A stretch of 64,000 bases of DNA, from positions 1,736,001 through 1,800,000 of the forward strand of contig CAMRHE010000018.1 of assembly GCA_947044405.1 (NCBI GenBank). The letters run 5' to 3'. The translations under genes and the position numbers were made by a program. The notes below the pieces were generated by a model that did no database searches, was not told where the DNA came from, and worked only from the letters and a program-made list of their open reading frames with translations. This stretch comes from Leptodactylus fallax. Its lineage: Eukaryota; Chordata; Amphibia; Anura; Leptodactylidae. Below are positions 21,301 to 34,918 of the stretch, piece after piece. The stretch's first letter is position 1. Every line of letters begins with the position of its first letter.

Positions 21301-24300
21301 ACTGTGTGGGGGACACCGAAGCATCAAATACTGTAAGGGGGACACTGAAGCATCTAATACTGTATGGGGGGACACTGAAGCATCTAATACTGTGTGGGGG
21401 ACTCTGAAGCATCTAATACTGTATGGGGGACTTGAAGCATCTAATACTGTATGGGGGACACTGAAGCATCTAATACTGTATGGGGGACACTGAAGCATCT
21501 AATACTGTATGGGGGACACTGAAGCATCTAATACTGTATGGGGGACACTGAAGCATCTAATACTGTATGGGGGGGACACTGAAGCATCTAATACTGTATG
21601 GGGGACACTGAAGCATCTAATACTGTATGGGGGACACTGAAGCATATACTACTGTATGGGGGACACTGAAGCATCTAATACTGTATGGGGGACACTGAAG
21701 CATCTAATACTGTATGGGGGACACTGAAGCATCTAATACTGTATGGGGGACACTGAAGCAACTAATAATGTGTGGGGGACAGTGAAGCATCTAATACTGT
21801 ATGGGGGACACTGTGAAGCATCTAATACTGTGTGGGAGACACTGAAGCATCTAATACTGTGTGGGGGACACTGTGAAGCATCTAATACTGTGTGGGGGAC
21901 ACTAAAGCATCTAATACTGTATGGGGGACACTGAAGCATCTAATACTGTATGGGGGACACTGTGAAGCATCTAATACTGTGTGGGGGACACTGTGAAGCA
22001 TCTAATACTGTGTGGGGGACACTGAAGCATCTAATACTGTATGGGGAACACTGAAGCATCTAATACTGTGTGGGGGACACTGAAGCATCTAATACTGTGT
22101 GGGGGACACCGTGAAGCATCTAATACTGTAGGGGGGACACTGAAGCATCTAATACTGTATGGGGGACACTGAAGCATCTAATACTGTGTGGGGGACACTG
22201 AAGCATCTAATACTGTATGGGGAACACTGAAGCATCTAATACTCTGTGGGGGACACTGAAGCATCTAATACTGTGTGGGGGACACTGAAGCATCTAAGCA
22301 TCTAATACTGTGTGGGGGACACCGAAGCATCTAATACTGTAAGGGGGACACTGAAGCATCTAATACTGTGTGGGGGGACACTGAAGCATCTAATACTGTA
22401 TGGGGGACACTGAAGCATCTAATACTGTATGGGGGACAATGAAGCCTATACTACTGTATGGGGGACACTGAAGCATCTAATACTGTATGGGGGACACTGA
22501 AGCATCTAATACTGTATGGGGGGACACTGAAGCATCTAATACTGTATGGGGGACACTGAAGCATCTAATACTGTGTGGGGGACATTGAAGCATCTAATAC
22601 TGTATAGGGGACACTGTGAAGCATCTAATACTGTGTGGGGGACACTGAAGCATCTAATACTGTGTGGGGGACACTGTGAAGCATCTAATACTGTGTGGGG
22701 GACACTGAAGCATCTAATACTGTATGGGGGACACTGAAGCATCTAATACTGTATAGGGGACACTGTGAAGCATCTAATACTGTGTGGGGAACACTGTGAA
22801 GCATCTAATACTGTGTGGGGGACACTGAAGCATCTAATACTGTATGGGGGACACTGAAGCATCTAATACTGTATGGGGGACACTGAAGCATCTAATACTG
22901 TATGGGGGACACTGAAGCATCTAATACTGTATGTGGGACACTGAAGCATCTAATACTGTGTGGGGGGGGGACACTGAAGCATATACTACTGTATGGGGGA
23001 CTTGAAGCATCTAATACTGTATGGGGGACACTGAAGCATCTAATACTGTATGGGGGACAGTGAAGCATCTAATACTGTATGGGGGACACTGAAGCATCTA
23101 ATACTGTATGGGGGACACTGAAGCATCTAATACTGTATGGGGGACACTGAAGCATCTAATACTGTATGGGGGGGGACACTGAAGCATCTAATACTGTATG
23201 GGGGACACTGAAGCATCTAATACTGTGGGGGGGGGGGGACACTGAAGCATATACTACTGTATGGGGGACACTGAAGCATCTAATACTGTATGGGGGACAC
23301 TGAAGCATCTAATACTGTATGGGGGACACTGAAGCATCTAATACTGTATGGGGGACACTGAAGCAACTAATACTGTGTGGGGGACAGTGAAGCATCTAAC
23401 ACTGTATGGGGGACACTGTGAAGCATCTAATACTGTGTGGGAGACACTGAAGCATCTAATACTGTGTGGGGGACACTGTGAAGCATCTAATACTGTGTGG
23501 GCGACACTGAAGCATCTAATACTGTATGGGGGACACTGAAGCATCTAATACTGTATGGGGGACACTGTGAAGCATCTAATACTGTGTGGGGGACACTGTG
23601 AAGCATCTAATACTGTGTGGGGGACACTGAAGCATCTAATACTGTAAGGGGAACACTGAAGCATCTAATACTGTGTGGGGGACACTGAAGCATCTAATAC
23701 TGTGTGGGGGACACCGTGAAGCATCTAATACTGTATGGGGGACACTGAAGCATCTAATACTGTATGGGGGACACTGAAGCATCTAATACTGTGTGGGGGA
23801 CACTGAAGCATCTAATACTGTATGGGGAACACTGAAGCATCTAATACTGTGTGGGGGACACTGAAGCATCTAATACTGTGTGGGGGACACTGAAGCATCT
23901 AAGCATCTAATACTGTGTGGGGGACACCGAAGCATCTAATACTGTAAGGGGGACACTGAAGCATCTAATACTGTGTGGGGGGACACTGAAGCATCTAATA
24001 CTGTATGGGGGACACTGAAGCATCTAATACTGTATGGGGGACACTGAAGCATCTAATACTGTGTGGGGGACGCTGAAGCATCTAATACTGTATGGGGGAC
24101 ACTGAAGCATCTAATACTGTGTGTGGGGGGGACACTGAAGCATATACTACTGTATGGGGGACACTGAAGCATCTAATACTGTATGGGGGACACTGAAGCA
24201 TCTAATACTGTATGGGGGACACTGAAGCATCTAATACTGTATGGGGGACATTGAAGCATCTAATACTGTATGGGGGACACTGAAGCCTATACTACTGTAT

Positions 24301-27300
24301 GGGGGACACTGAAGCATCTAATACTGTATGGGGGACACTGAAGCATCTAATACTGTATGGGGGGACACTGAAGCATCTAATACTGTATGGGGGACACTGT
24401 GAAGCATCTAATACTGTGTGGGGGACACTGAAGCATCTAATACTGTGTGGGGGACACTGTGAAGCATCTAATACTGTGTGGGGGACACTGAAGCATCTAA
24501 TACTGTATGGGGGACACTGAAGCATCTAATACTGTATGGGGGACACTGTGAAGCATCTAATACTGTGTGGGGGACACTGTGAAGCATCTAATACTGTGTG
24601 GGGGACACTGAAGCATCTAATACTGTATGGGGGACACTGAAGCATCTAATACTGTATGGGGGACACTGAAGCATCTAATACTGTGTGGGGGACACTGAAG
24701 CATCTAATACTGTGTGGGGGACACTGAGGCATCTAATACTGTGTGGGGGACACTGAAGCATCTAAGCATCTAATACTGTGTGGGGGACACCGAAGCATCA
24801 AATACTGTAAGGGGGACACTGAAGCATCTAATACTGTATGGGGGACACTGAAGCATCTAATACTGTGTGGGGGACACTGAAGCATCTAATACTGTATGGG
24901 GGACACTGAAGCATCTAATACTGTGTGGGGGGGGGGACACTGAAGCATATACTACTGTATGGGGGACTTGAATCATCTAATACTGTATGGGGGACACTGA
25001 AGCATCTAATACTGTATGGGGGACACTGAAGCATCTAATACTGTATGGGGGACACTGAAGCATCTAATACTGTATGGGGGACACTGAAGCATCTAATACT
25101 GTATGGGGGACACTGTGAAGCATCTAATACTGTGTGGGGGACACTGTGAAGCATCTAATACTGTGTGGGGGACACTGAAGCATCTAATACTGTATGGGGA
25201 ACACTGAAGCATCTAATACTGTGTGGGGGACACTGAAGCATCTAATACTGTGTGGGGGACACCGTGAAGCATCTAATACTGTAGGGGGGACACTGAAGCA
25301 TCTAATACTGTATGGGGGACACTGAAGCATCTAATACTGTGTGGGGGACACTGAAGCATCTAATACTGTATGGGGAACACTGAAGCATCTAATACTGTGT
25401 GGGGGACACTGAAGCATCTAATACTGTGTGGGGGACACTGAAGCATCTAAGCATCTAATACTGTGTGGGGGACACCGAAGCATCTAATACTGTAAGGGGG
25501 ACACTGAAGCATCTAATACTGTGTGGGGGGACACTGAAGCATCTAATACTGTATGGGGGACACTGAAGCATCTAATACTGTATGGGGGACACTGAAGCCT
25601 ATACTACTGTATGGGGGACACTGAAGCATCTAATACTGTATGGGGGACACTGAAGCATCTAATACTGTATGGGGGGACACTGAAGCATCTAATACTGTAT
25701 GGGGGACACTGAAGCATCTAATACTGTGTGGGGGACATTGAAGCATCTAATACTGTATAGGGGACACTGTGAAGCATCTAATACTGTGTGGGGGACACTG
25801 AAGCATCTAATACTGTGTGGGGGACACTGTGAAGCATCTAATACTGTGTGGGGGACACTGAAGCATCTAATACTGTATGGGGGACACTGAAGCATCTAAT
25901 ACTGTATAGGGGACACTGTGAAGCATCTAATACTGTGTGGGGGACACTGTGAAGCATCTAATACTGTGTGGGGGACACTGAAGCATCTAATACTGTATGG
26001 GGGACACTGAAGCATCTAATACTGTATGGGGGACACTGAAGCATCTAATACTGTATGGGGGACACTGAAGCATCTAATACTGTGTGGGGGACACTGAAGC
26101 ATCTAATACTGTGTGGGGGACACTGAAGCATCTAAGCATCTAATACTGTGTGGGGGACACCGAAGCATCAAATACTGTAAGGGGGACACTGAAGCATCTA
26201 ATACTGTATGGGGGACACTGAAGCATCTAATACTGTGTGGGGGACACTGAAGCATCTAATACTGTATGTGGGACACTGAAGCATCTAATACTGTGTGGGG
26301 GGGGACACTGAAGCATATATTACTGTATGGGGGACTTGAAGCATCTAATACTGTATGGGGGACACTGAAGCATCTAATACTGTATGGGGGACACTGAAGC
26401 ATCTAATACTGTATGGGGGACACTGAAGCATCTAATACTGTATGGGGGACACTGAAGCATCTAATACTGTATGGGGGACACTGAAGCATCTAATACTGTA
26501 TGGGGGGGACACTGAAGCATCTAATACTGTATGGGGGACACTGAAGCATCTAATACTGTGGGGGGGGACACTGAAGCATATACTACTGTATGGGGGACAC
26601 TGAAGCATCTAGTACTGTATGGGGGACACTGAAGCATCTAATACTGTATGGGGGACACTGAAGCATCTAATACTGTATGGGGGACACTGAAGCAACTAAT
26701 ACTGTGTGGGGGACAGTGAAGCATCTAATACTGTATGGGGGACACTGTGAAGCATCTAATACTGTGTGGGAGACACTGAAGCATCTAGTACTGTGTGGGG
26801 GACACTGTGAAGCATCTAATACTGTGTGGGCGACACTGAAGCATCTAATACTGTATGGGGGACACTGAAGCATCTAATACTGTATGGGGGACACTGTGAA
26901 GCATCTAATACTGTGTGGGGGACACTGTGAAGCATCTAATACTGTGTGGGGGACACTGAAGCATCTAATACTGTATGGGGAACACTGAAGCATCTAATAC
27001 TGTGTGGGGGACACTGAAGCATCTAATACTGTGTGGGAGACACCGTGAAGCATCTAATACTGTATGGGGGACACTGAAGCATCTAATACTGTATGGGGGA
27101 CACTGAAGCATCTAATACTGTGTGGGGGACACTGAAGCATCTAATACTGTATGGGGAACACTGAAGCATCTAATACTGTGTGGGGGACACTGAAGCATCT
27201 AATACTGTGTGGGGGACACTGAAGCATCTAAGCATCTAATACTGTGTGGGGGACACCGAAGCATCTAATACTGTAAGGGGGACACTGAAGCATCTAATAC

Positions 27301-30300
27301 TGTGTGGGGGGACACTGAAGCATCTAATACTGTATGGGGGACACTGAAGCATCTAATACTGTATGGGGGACACTGAAGCATCTAATACTGTGTGGGGGAC
27401 GCTGAAGCATCTAATACTGTATGGGGGACACTGAAGCATCTAATACTGTGTGTGGGGGGGACACTGAAGCATATACTACTGTATGGGGGACACTGAAGCA
27501 TCTAATACTGTATGGGGGACACTGAAGCATCTAATACTGTATGGGGGACACTGAAGCATCTAATACTGTATGGGGGACCCTGAAGCATCTAATACTGTAT
27601 GGGGGACACTGAAGCCTATACTACTGTATGGGGGACACTGAAGCATCTAATACTGTATGGGGGACACTGAAGCATCTAATACTGTATGGGGGGACACTGA
27701 AGCATCTAATACTGTATGGGGGACACTGTGAAGCATCTAATACTGTGTGGGGGACACTGAAGCATCTAATACTGTGTGGGGGACACTGTGAAGCATCTAA
27801 TACTGTGTGGGGGACACTGAAGCATCTAATACTGTATGGGGGACACTGAAGCATCTAATACTGTATGGGGGACACTGTGAAGCATCTAATACTGTGTGGG
27901 GGACACTGTGAAGCATCTAATACTGTGTGGGGGACACTGAAGCATCTAATACTGTATGGGGGACACTGAAGCATCTAATACTGTATGGGGGACACTGAAG
28001 CATCTAATACTGTGTGGGGGACACTGAAGCATCTAATACTGTGTGGGGGACACTGAGGCATCTAATACTGTGTGGGGGACACTGAAGCATCTAAGCATCT
28101 AATACTGTGTGGGGGACACCGAAGCATCAAATACTGTAAGGGGGACACTGAAGCATCTAATACTGTATGGGGGACACTGAAGCATCTAATACTGTGTGGG
28201 GGACACTGAAGCATCTAATACTGTATGTGGGACACTGAAGCATCTAATACTGTGTGGGGGGGGACACTGAAGCATATACTACTGTATGGGGGACTTGAAG
28301 CATCTAATACTGTATGGGGGACACTGAAGCATCTAATACTGTATGGGGGACACTGAAGCATCTAATACTGTATGGGGGACACTGAAGCATCTAATACTGT
28401 ATGGGGGACACTGAAGCATCTAATACTGTATGGGGGGGGACACTGAAGCATCTAATACTGTATGGGGGACACTGAAGCATCTAATACTGTATGGGGGACA
28501 CTGAAGCATCTAATACTGTGTGGGGGACACTGAAGCATCTAATACTGTATGGGGAACACTGAAGCATCTAATACTGTGTGGGGGACACTGAAGCATCTAA
28601 TACTGTGTGGGGGACACTGAAGCATCTAAGCATCTAATACTGTGTGGGGGACACCGAAGCATCTAATACTGTAAGGGGGACACTGAAGCATCTTATACTG
28701 TGTGGGGGGACACTGAAGCATCTAATACTGTTTGGGGGACACTGAAGCATCTAATACTGTATGGGGGACACTGAAGCATCTAATACTGTGTGGGGGACAC
28801 TGAAGCATCTAATACTGTATGGGGGACACTGAAGCATCTAATACTGTGTGTGGGGGGGACACTGAAGCATATACTACTGTATGGGGGACACTGAAGCATC
28901 TAATACTGTATGGGGGACACTGAAGCATCTAATACTGTATGGGGGACACTGAAGCCTATAGTACTGTATGGGGGACACTGAAGCATCTAATACTGTATGG
29001 GGGACACTGAAGCATCTAATACTGTATGGGGGACACTGAAGCATCTAATACTGTGTGGGGGACACTGAAGCATCTAATACTGTGTGGGGGACACTGAGGC
29101 ATCTAATACTGTGTGGGGGACACTGAAGCATCTAAGCATCTAATACTGTGTGGGGGACACCGAAGCATCAAATACTGTAAGGGGGACACTGAAGCATCTA
29201 ATACTGTATGGGGGACACTGAAGCATCTAATACTGTGTGGGGGACACTGAAGCATCTAATACTGTATGGGGGTGACTGAAGCATCTAATACTGTGTGGGG
29301 GACACTGAAGCATCTAATACTGTGTGGGGGACACTGAAGCATCTAAGCATCTAATACTGTGTGGGGGGCACTGAAGAATCTAATACTGTATGGGGGACAC
29401 TGAAGCATCTAATACTGTATGGGGGACACTGTGAAGCATCTAATACTGTGTGGGGGACACTGTGAAGCATCTAATACTGTGTGGGGGACACTGAAGCATC
29501 TAATACTGTATGGGGAACACTGAAGCATCTAATACTGTGTGGGGGACACTGAGGCATCTAATACTGTGTGGGGGACACCGTGAAGCATCTAATACTGTAT
29601 GGGGGAAACTGAAGCATCTAATACTGTATGGGGGACACTGAAGCATCTAATACTGTGTGGGGGACACTGAAGCATCTAATACTGTATGGAGAACACTGAA
29701 GCATCTAATACTGTGTGGGGGACACTGAAGCATCTAATACTGTGTGGGGGACACTGAAGCATCTAAGCATCTAATACTGTGTGGGGGACACCGAAGCATC
29801 TAATACTGTAAGGGGGACACTGAAGCATCTAATACTGTGTGGGGGGACACTGAAGCATCTAATACTGTTTGGGGGACACTGAAGCATCTAATACTGTATG
29901 GGGGACACTGAAGCATCTAATACTGTGTGGGGGACACTGAAGCATCTAATACTGTATGGGGGACACTGAAGCATCTAATACTGTGTGTGGGGGGACACTG
30001 AAGCATATACTACTGTATGGGGGACACTGAAGCATCTAATACTGTATGGGGGACACTGAAGCATCTAATACTGTATGGGGGACACTGAAGCATCTAATAC
30101 TGTATGGGGGACACTGAAGCATCTAATACTGTATGGGGGACACTGAAGCCTATACTACTGTATGGGGGACACTGAAGCATCTAATACTGTATGGGGGACA
30201 CTGAAGTATCTAATACTGTATGGGGGGACACTGAAGCATCTAATACTGTATGGGGGACACTGTGAAGCATCTAATACTGTGTGGGGGACACTGAAGCATC

Positions 30301-33300
30301 TAATACTGTGTGGGGGACACTGTGAAGCATCTAATACTGTGTGGGGGACACTGAAGCATCTAATACTGTATGGGGGACACTGAAGCATCTAATACTGTAT
30401 GGGGGACACTGTGAAGCATCTAATACTGTGTGGGGGACACTGTGAAGCATCTAATACTGTGTGGGGGACACTGAAGCATCTAATACTGTATGGGGGACAC
30501 TGAAGCATCTAATATTGTATGGGGGACACTGAAGCATCTAATACTGTATGGGGGACACTGAAGCATCTAATACTGTGTGGGGGACACTGAAGCATCTAAT
30601 ACTGTGTGGGGGACACTGAAGCATCTAAGCATCTAATACTGTGTGGGGGACACCGAAGCATCAAATACTGTAAGGGGGACACTGAAGCATCTAATACTGT
30701 ATGGGGGACACTGAAGCATCTAATACTGTGTGGGGGACACTGAAGCATCTAATACTGTATGGGGGACACTGAAGCATCTAATACTGTGTGGGGGGGGGAC
30801 ACTGAAGCATATACTACTGTATGGGGGACTTGAATCATCTAATACTGTATGGGGGACACTGAAGCATCTAATACTGTATGGGGGACACTGAAGCATCTAA
30901 TACTGTATGGGGGACACTGAAGCATCTAATACTGTATGGGGGACACTGAAGCATCTAATAATGTATGGGGGACACTGAAGCATCTAATACTGTATGGGGG
31001 GGACACTGAAGCATCTAATACTGTATGGGGGACACTAAAGCATCTAATACTGTGTGGGGGACACTGAAGCATCTAATACTGTATGGGGGTGACTGAAGCA
31101 TCTAATACTGTGTGGGGGACACTGAAGCATCTAATACTGTGTGGGGGACACTGAAGCATCTAAGCATCTAATACTGTGTGGGGGACACCGAAGCATCTAA
31201 TACTGTAAGGGGGACACTGAAGCATCTAATAATGTGTGGGGGGACACTGAAGCATCTAATACTGTATGGGGGACACTGAAGCATCTAATACTGTATGGGG
31301 GACACTGAAGCATCTAATACTGTGTGGGGGACACTGAAGCATCTAATACTGTATGGGGGACACTGAAGCATCTAATACTGTGTGGGGGGGGACACTGAAG
31401 CATATACTACTGTATGGGGGACACTGAAGCATCTAATACTGTATGGGGGACACTGAAGCATCTAATACTGTATGGAGGACACTGAAGCATCTAATACTGT
31501 ATGGGGGACACTGAAGCATCTAATACTGTATGGGGGACACTGAAGCATCTAATACTGTATGGGGAACAATGAAGCATCTAATACTGTGTGGGGGACACTG
31601 AAGCATCTAAGCATCTAATACTGTGTGGGGGACACCGAAGCACCTAATATTGTAAGGGGGACACTGAAGCATCTAATACTGTGTGGGGGGACACTGAAGC
31701 ATCTAATACTGTATGGGGGACACTGAAGCATCTAATACTGTATGGGGGACACTGAAGCATCTAATACTGTATGGGGAACAATGAAGCATCTAATACTGTG
31801 TGGGGGACACTGAAGCATCTAATACTGTGTGGGGGACACTGAAGCATCTAAGCATCTAATACTGTGTGGGGGACACCGAAGCATCTAATATTGTAAGGGG
31901 GACACTGAAGCATCTAATACTGTGTGGGGGGACACTGACGCATCTAATACTGTATGGGGGACACTGAAGCATCTAATACTGTATGGGGGACACTGAAGCA
32001 TCTAATACTGTATGGGGGACACTGAAGCATCTAATACTGTGTGGGGGACACTGAAGCATCTAATACTGTATGGGGGACACTGAAGCATCTAGTACTGTGT
32101 GGGGGGGGACACTGAAGCATATACTACTGTATGGGGGACACTGAAGCATCTAATACTGTATGGGGACACTGAAGCATCTAATACTGTATGGGGGACACTG
32201 AAGCATCTAATACTGTATGGGGGACACTGAAGCCTATACTACTGTATAGGGGACACTGAAGCATCTAATACTTTATGGGGGACACTGAAGCATCTAATAC
32301 TGTATGGGGGGGACACTGAAGCATCTAATACTGTATGGGGGACACTGAAGCATCTAATACTGTGTGGGGGACACTGAATCATCTAATACTGTATGGAGGA
32401 CACTGAAGCATCTAATACTGTGTGGGGGACACTGAAGCATCTAATACTGTGTGGGGGACACTGAAGCATCTAATACTGTGTGGGGGACACTGAAACATCT
32501 AAGCATCTAATACTGTGTGGGGGACACCGAAGCATCTAATACTGTAAGGGGGACACTGAAGCATCTAATACTGTGTGGGGGACACTGAAGCCTATACTAC
32601 TGTATGGAGGACACTGAAGCATCTAATACTGTGTGGGGGACACTGTGGAGCATCTAATACTGTGTGGGGGACACTGAAGCATCTAATACTGTATGGGGGA
32701 CACTGAAGCATCTAATACTGTGTGGGGGGGGGGACACTGAAGCATATACTACTGTATGGGGGACACTGAAGCATCTAATACTGTATGGGGGACACTGAAG
32801 CATCTAATACTGTATGGAGGACACTGAAGCATCTAATACTGTATGGGGGACACTGAAGCATCTAATACTGTAGGGGGGACACTGAAGCATCTAATACTGT
32901 ATGGGGAACAATGAAGCATCTAATACTGTGTGGGGGACACTGAAGCATCTAATACTGTGTGGGGGACACTGAAGCATCTAAGCATCTAATACTGTGTGGG
33001 GGACACCGAAGCACCTAATATTGTAAGGGGGACACTGAAGCATCTAATACTGTGTGGGGGGACACTGAAGCATCTAATACTGTATGGGGGACACTGAAGC
33101 ATCTAATACTGTATGGGGGACACTGAAGCATCTAATACTGTATGGGGCACAATGAAGCATCTAATACTGTGTGGGGGACACTGAAGCATCTAATACTGTG
33201 TGGGGGACACTGAAGCATCTAAGCATCTAATACTGTGTGGGGGACACCGAAGCATCTAATATTGTAAGGGGGACACTGAAGCATCTAATACTGTGTGGGG

Positions 33301-34827
33301 GGACACTGAAGCATCTAATACTGTATGGGGGACACTGAAGCATCTAATACTGTATGGGGGACACTGAAGCATCTAATACTGTATGGGGGACACTGAAGCA
33401 TCTAATACTGTGTGGGGGACACTGAAGCATCTAATACTGTATGGGGGACACTGAAGCATCTAGTACTGTGTGGGGGGGGGACACTGAAGCATATACTACT
33501 GTATGGGGGACACTGAAGCATCTAATACTGTATGGGGACACTGAAGCATCTAATACTGTATGGGGGACACTGAAGCATCTAATACTGTATGGGGGACACT
33601 GAAGCATCTAATACTGTATGGGGGACACTGAAGCCTATACTACTGTATAGGGGACACTGAAGCATCTAATACTGTATGGGGGACACTGAAGCATCTAATA
33701 CTGTATGGGGGGGACACTGAAGCATCTAATACTGTATGGGGGACACTGAAGCATCTAATACTGTGTGGGGGACACTGAATCATCTAATACTGTATGGAGG
33801 ACACCGAAGCATCTAATACTGTGTGGGGGACACTGAAGCATCTAATACTGTGTGGGGGACACTGAAGCATCTAATACTGTGTGGGGGACACTGAAACATC
33901 TAAGCATCTAATACTGTGTGGGGGACACCGAAGCATCTAATACTGTAAGGGGGACACTGAAGCATCTAATACTGTGTGGGGGACACTGAAGCCTATACTA
34001 CTGTATGGAGGACACTGAAGCATCTAATACTGTGTGGGGGACACTGTGGAGCATCTAATACTGTGTGGGGGACACTGAAGCATCTAATACTGTATGGGGG
34101 ACACTGAAGCATCTAATACTGTGTGGGGGACACTGAAGCATCTAATACTGTATGGGGGACACTGAAGCATCTAATACTGTGTGGGGGGGACACTGAAGCA
34201 TCTAATACTGTGTGGGGGACACTGAAGCATCTAATACTGTGTGGGGGACACTGAAGCATCTAATACTGTATGGGGGACACTGAAGCATCTAATACTGTGT
34301 GGGGGGGGGACACTGAAGCGTCTAATACTGTGTGGGGTGGGACACTGAAGCATCTAATACTGTGTGGGGGACACTGAAGCATCTAATACTGTATGGGGGA
34401 CAGTGAAGCATCTAATACTGTGTGGGGGACACTGAAGCATCTAATACTGTATGGGGGACACTGAAGCATCTAATACTGTGGGGGGGGGGGGCACTGAAGC
34501 ATCTAATACTGTGTGGGGGACACTGAAGCATCTAATACTGTGTGGGGGACACTGAAGCATCTAATACTGTATGGGGGACACTGAAGCATCTAATACTGTG
34601 TGGGGGGGACACTGAAGCATCTAATACTGTGTGGGGGACACTGAAGCATCTAATATTGTGTGGGGGACACTGAAGCATGTAATACTGTGTGGGGGACACT
34701 GAAGCATCTAATACTGTGTGGGGGACACTGAAGCATCTTATACTGTGTGGGGGACACTGAAGCATCTAATACTGTGTGGGGGGCACTGAAGAATCTAATA
34801 CTGTATGGGGGACACTGAAGCATCTTA
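18344..34827 (+). repeat. Giant 29-bp minisatellite array (~560 units)
   Basis: The consensus unit is GAAGCATCTAATACTG followed by T(G/A)TGGGGGACACT, 29 bp. Recurrent variants include a GT insertion before GAAGC (31 bp), ACACCGAAGC, a GCATCTAA duplication, GTAAGGGGG, and two forms with TACTACTG (CATATACTACTG, CCTATACTACTG). G-tracts vary from 4 to about 13. The array spans 16.48 kb without interruption by any other element. Because 29 is not a multiple of three, each reading frame closes within about 80 codons; the ORFs on both strands are repeat artefacts. Higher-order repetition is present (see findings). Confidence 0.97.
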
Positions 34828-34830
34828 GGT

Positions 34831-34918
34831 GCTTCAGTGTCCCCCACACAGTATAAGATGCTTCAGTGTCCCCCATACAGTAGTTTATTCTCCACAGTAG
34901 GCCCCCACACAGTAGTTT
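34831..34918 (-). repeat. Inverted array units at the right edge
   Basis: After GAAGCATCTTA the orientation flips: two clear inverted units (CAGTGTCCCCCACACAGTAT and CAGTGTCCCCCATACAGTAG), then a more diverged one (AGGCCCCCACACAGTAGTTT). They probably represent the ancestral orientation of this segment in the transposon family. Confidence 0.88.

Noticed and set aside
18344..34827. CRISPR-like array
   Set aside because: The units are contiguous with no unique spacers, diverge continuously and lie in a vertebrate transposon. It is a minisatellite.
18344..34827. Centromeric satellite with CENP-B boxes
   Set aside because: No CENP-B-like motif is seen in the unit, and the array is bounded by transposon ends in a region next to a gene.
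20037..34847. Many 60-80-codon ORFs on both strands of the array
   Set aside because: They are translations of the 29-bp repeat in rotating frames (e.g. 'MLQCPPYSIRCFSVPHTVLD'), with no upstream signals, and end as soon as a unit-length variant or the next frame stop occurs.
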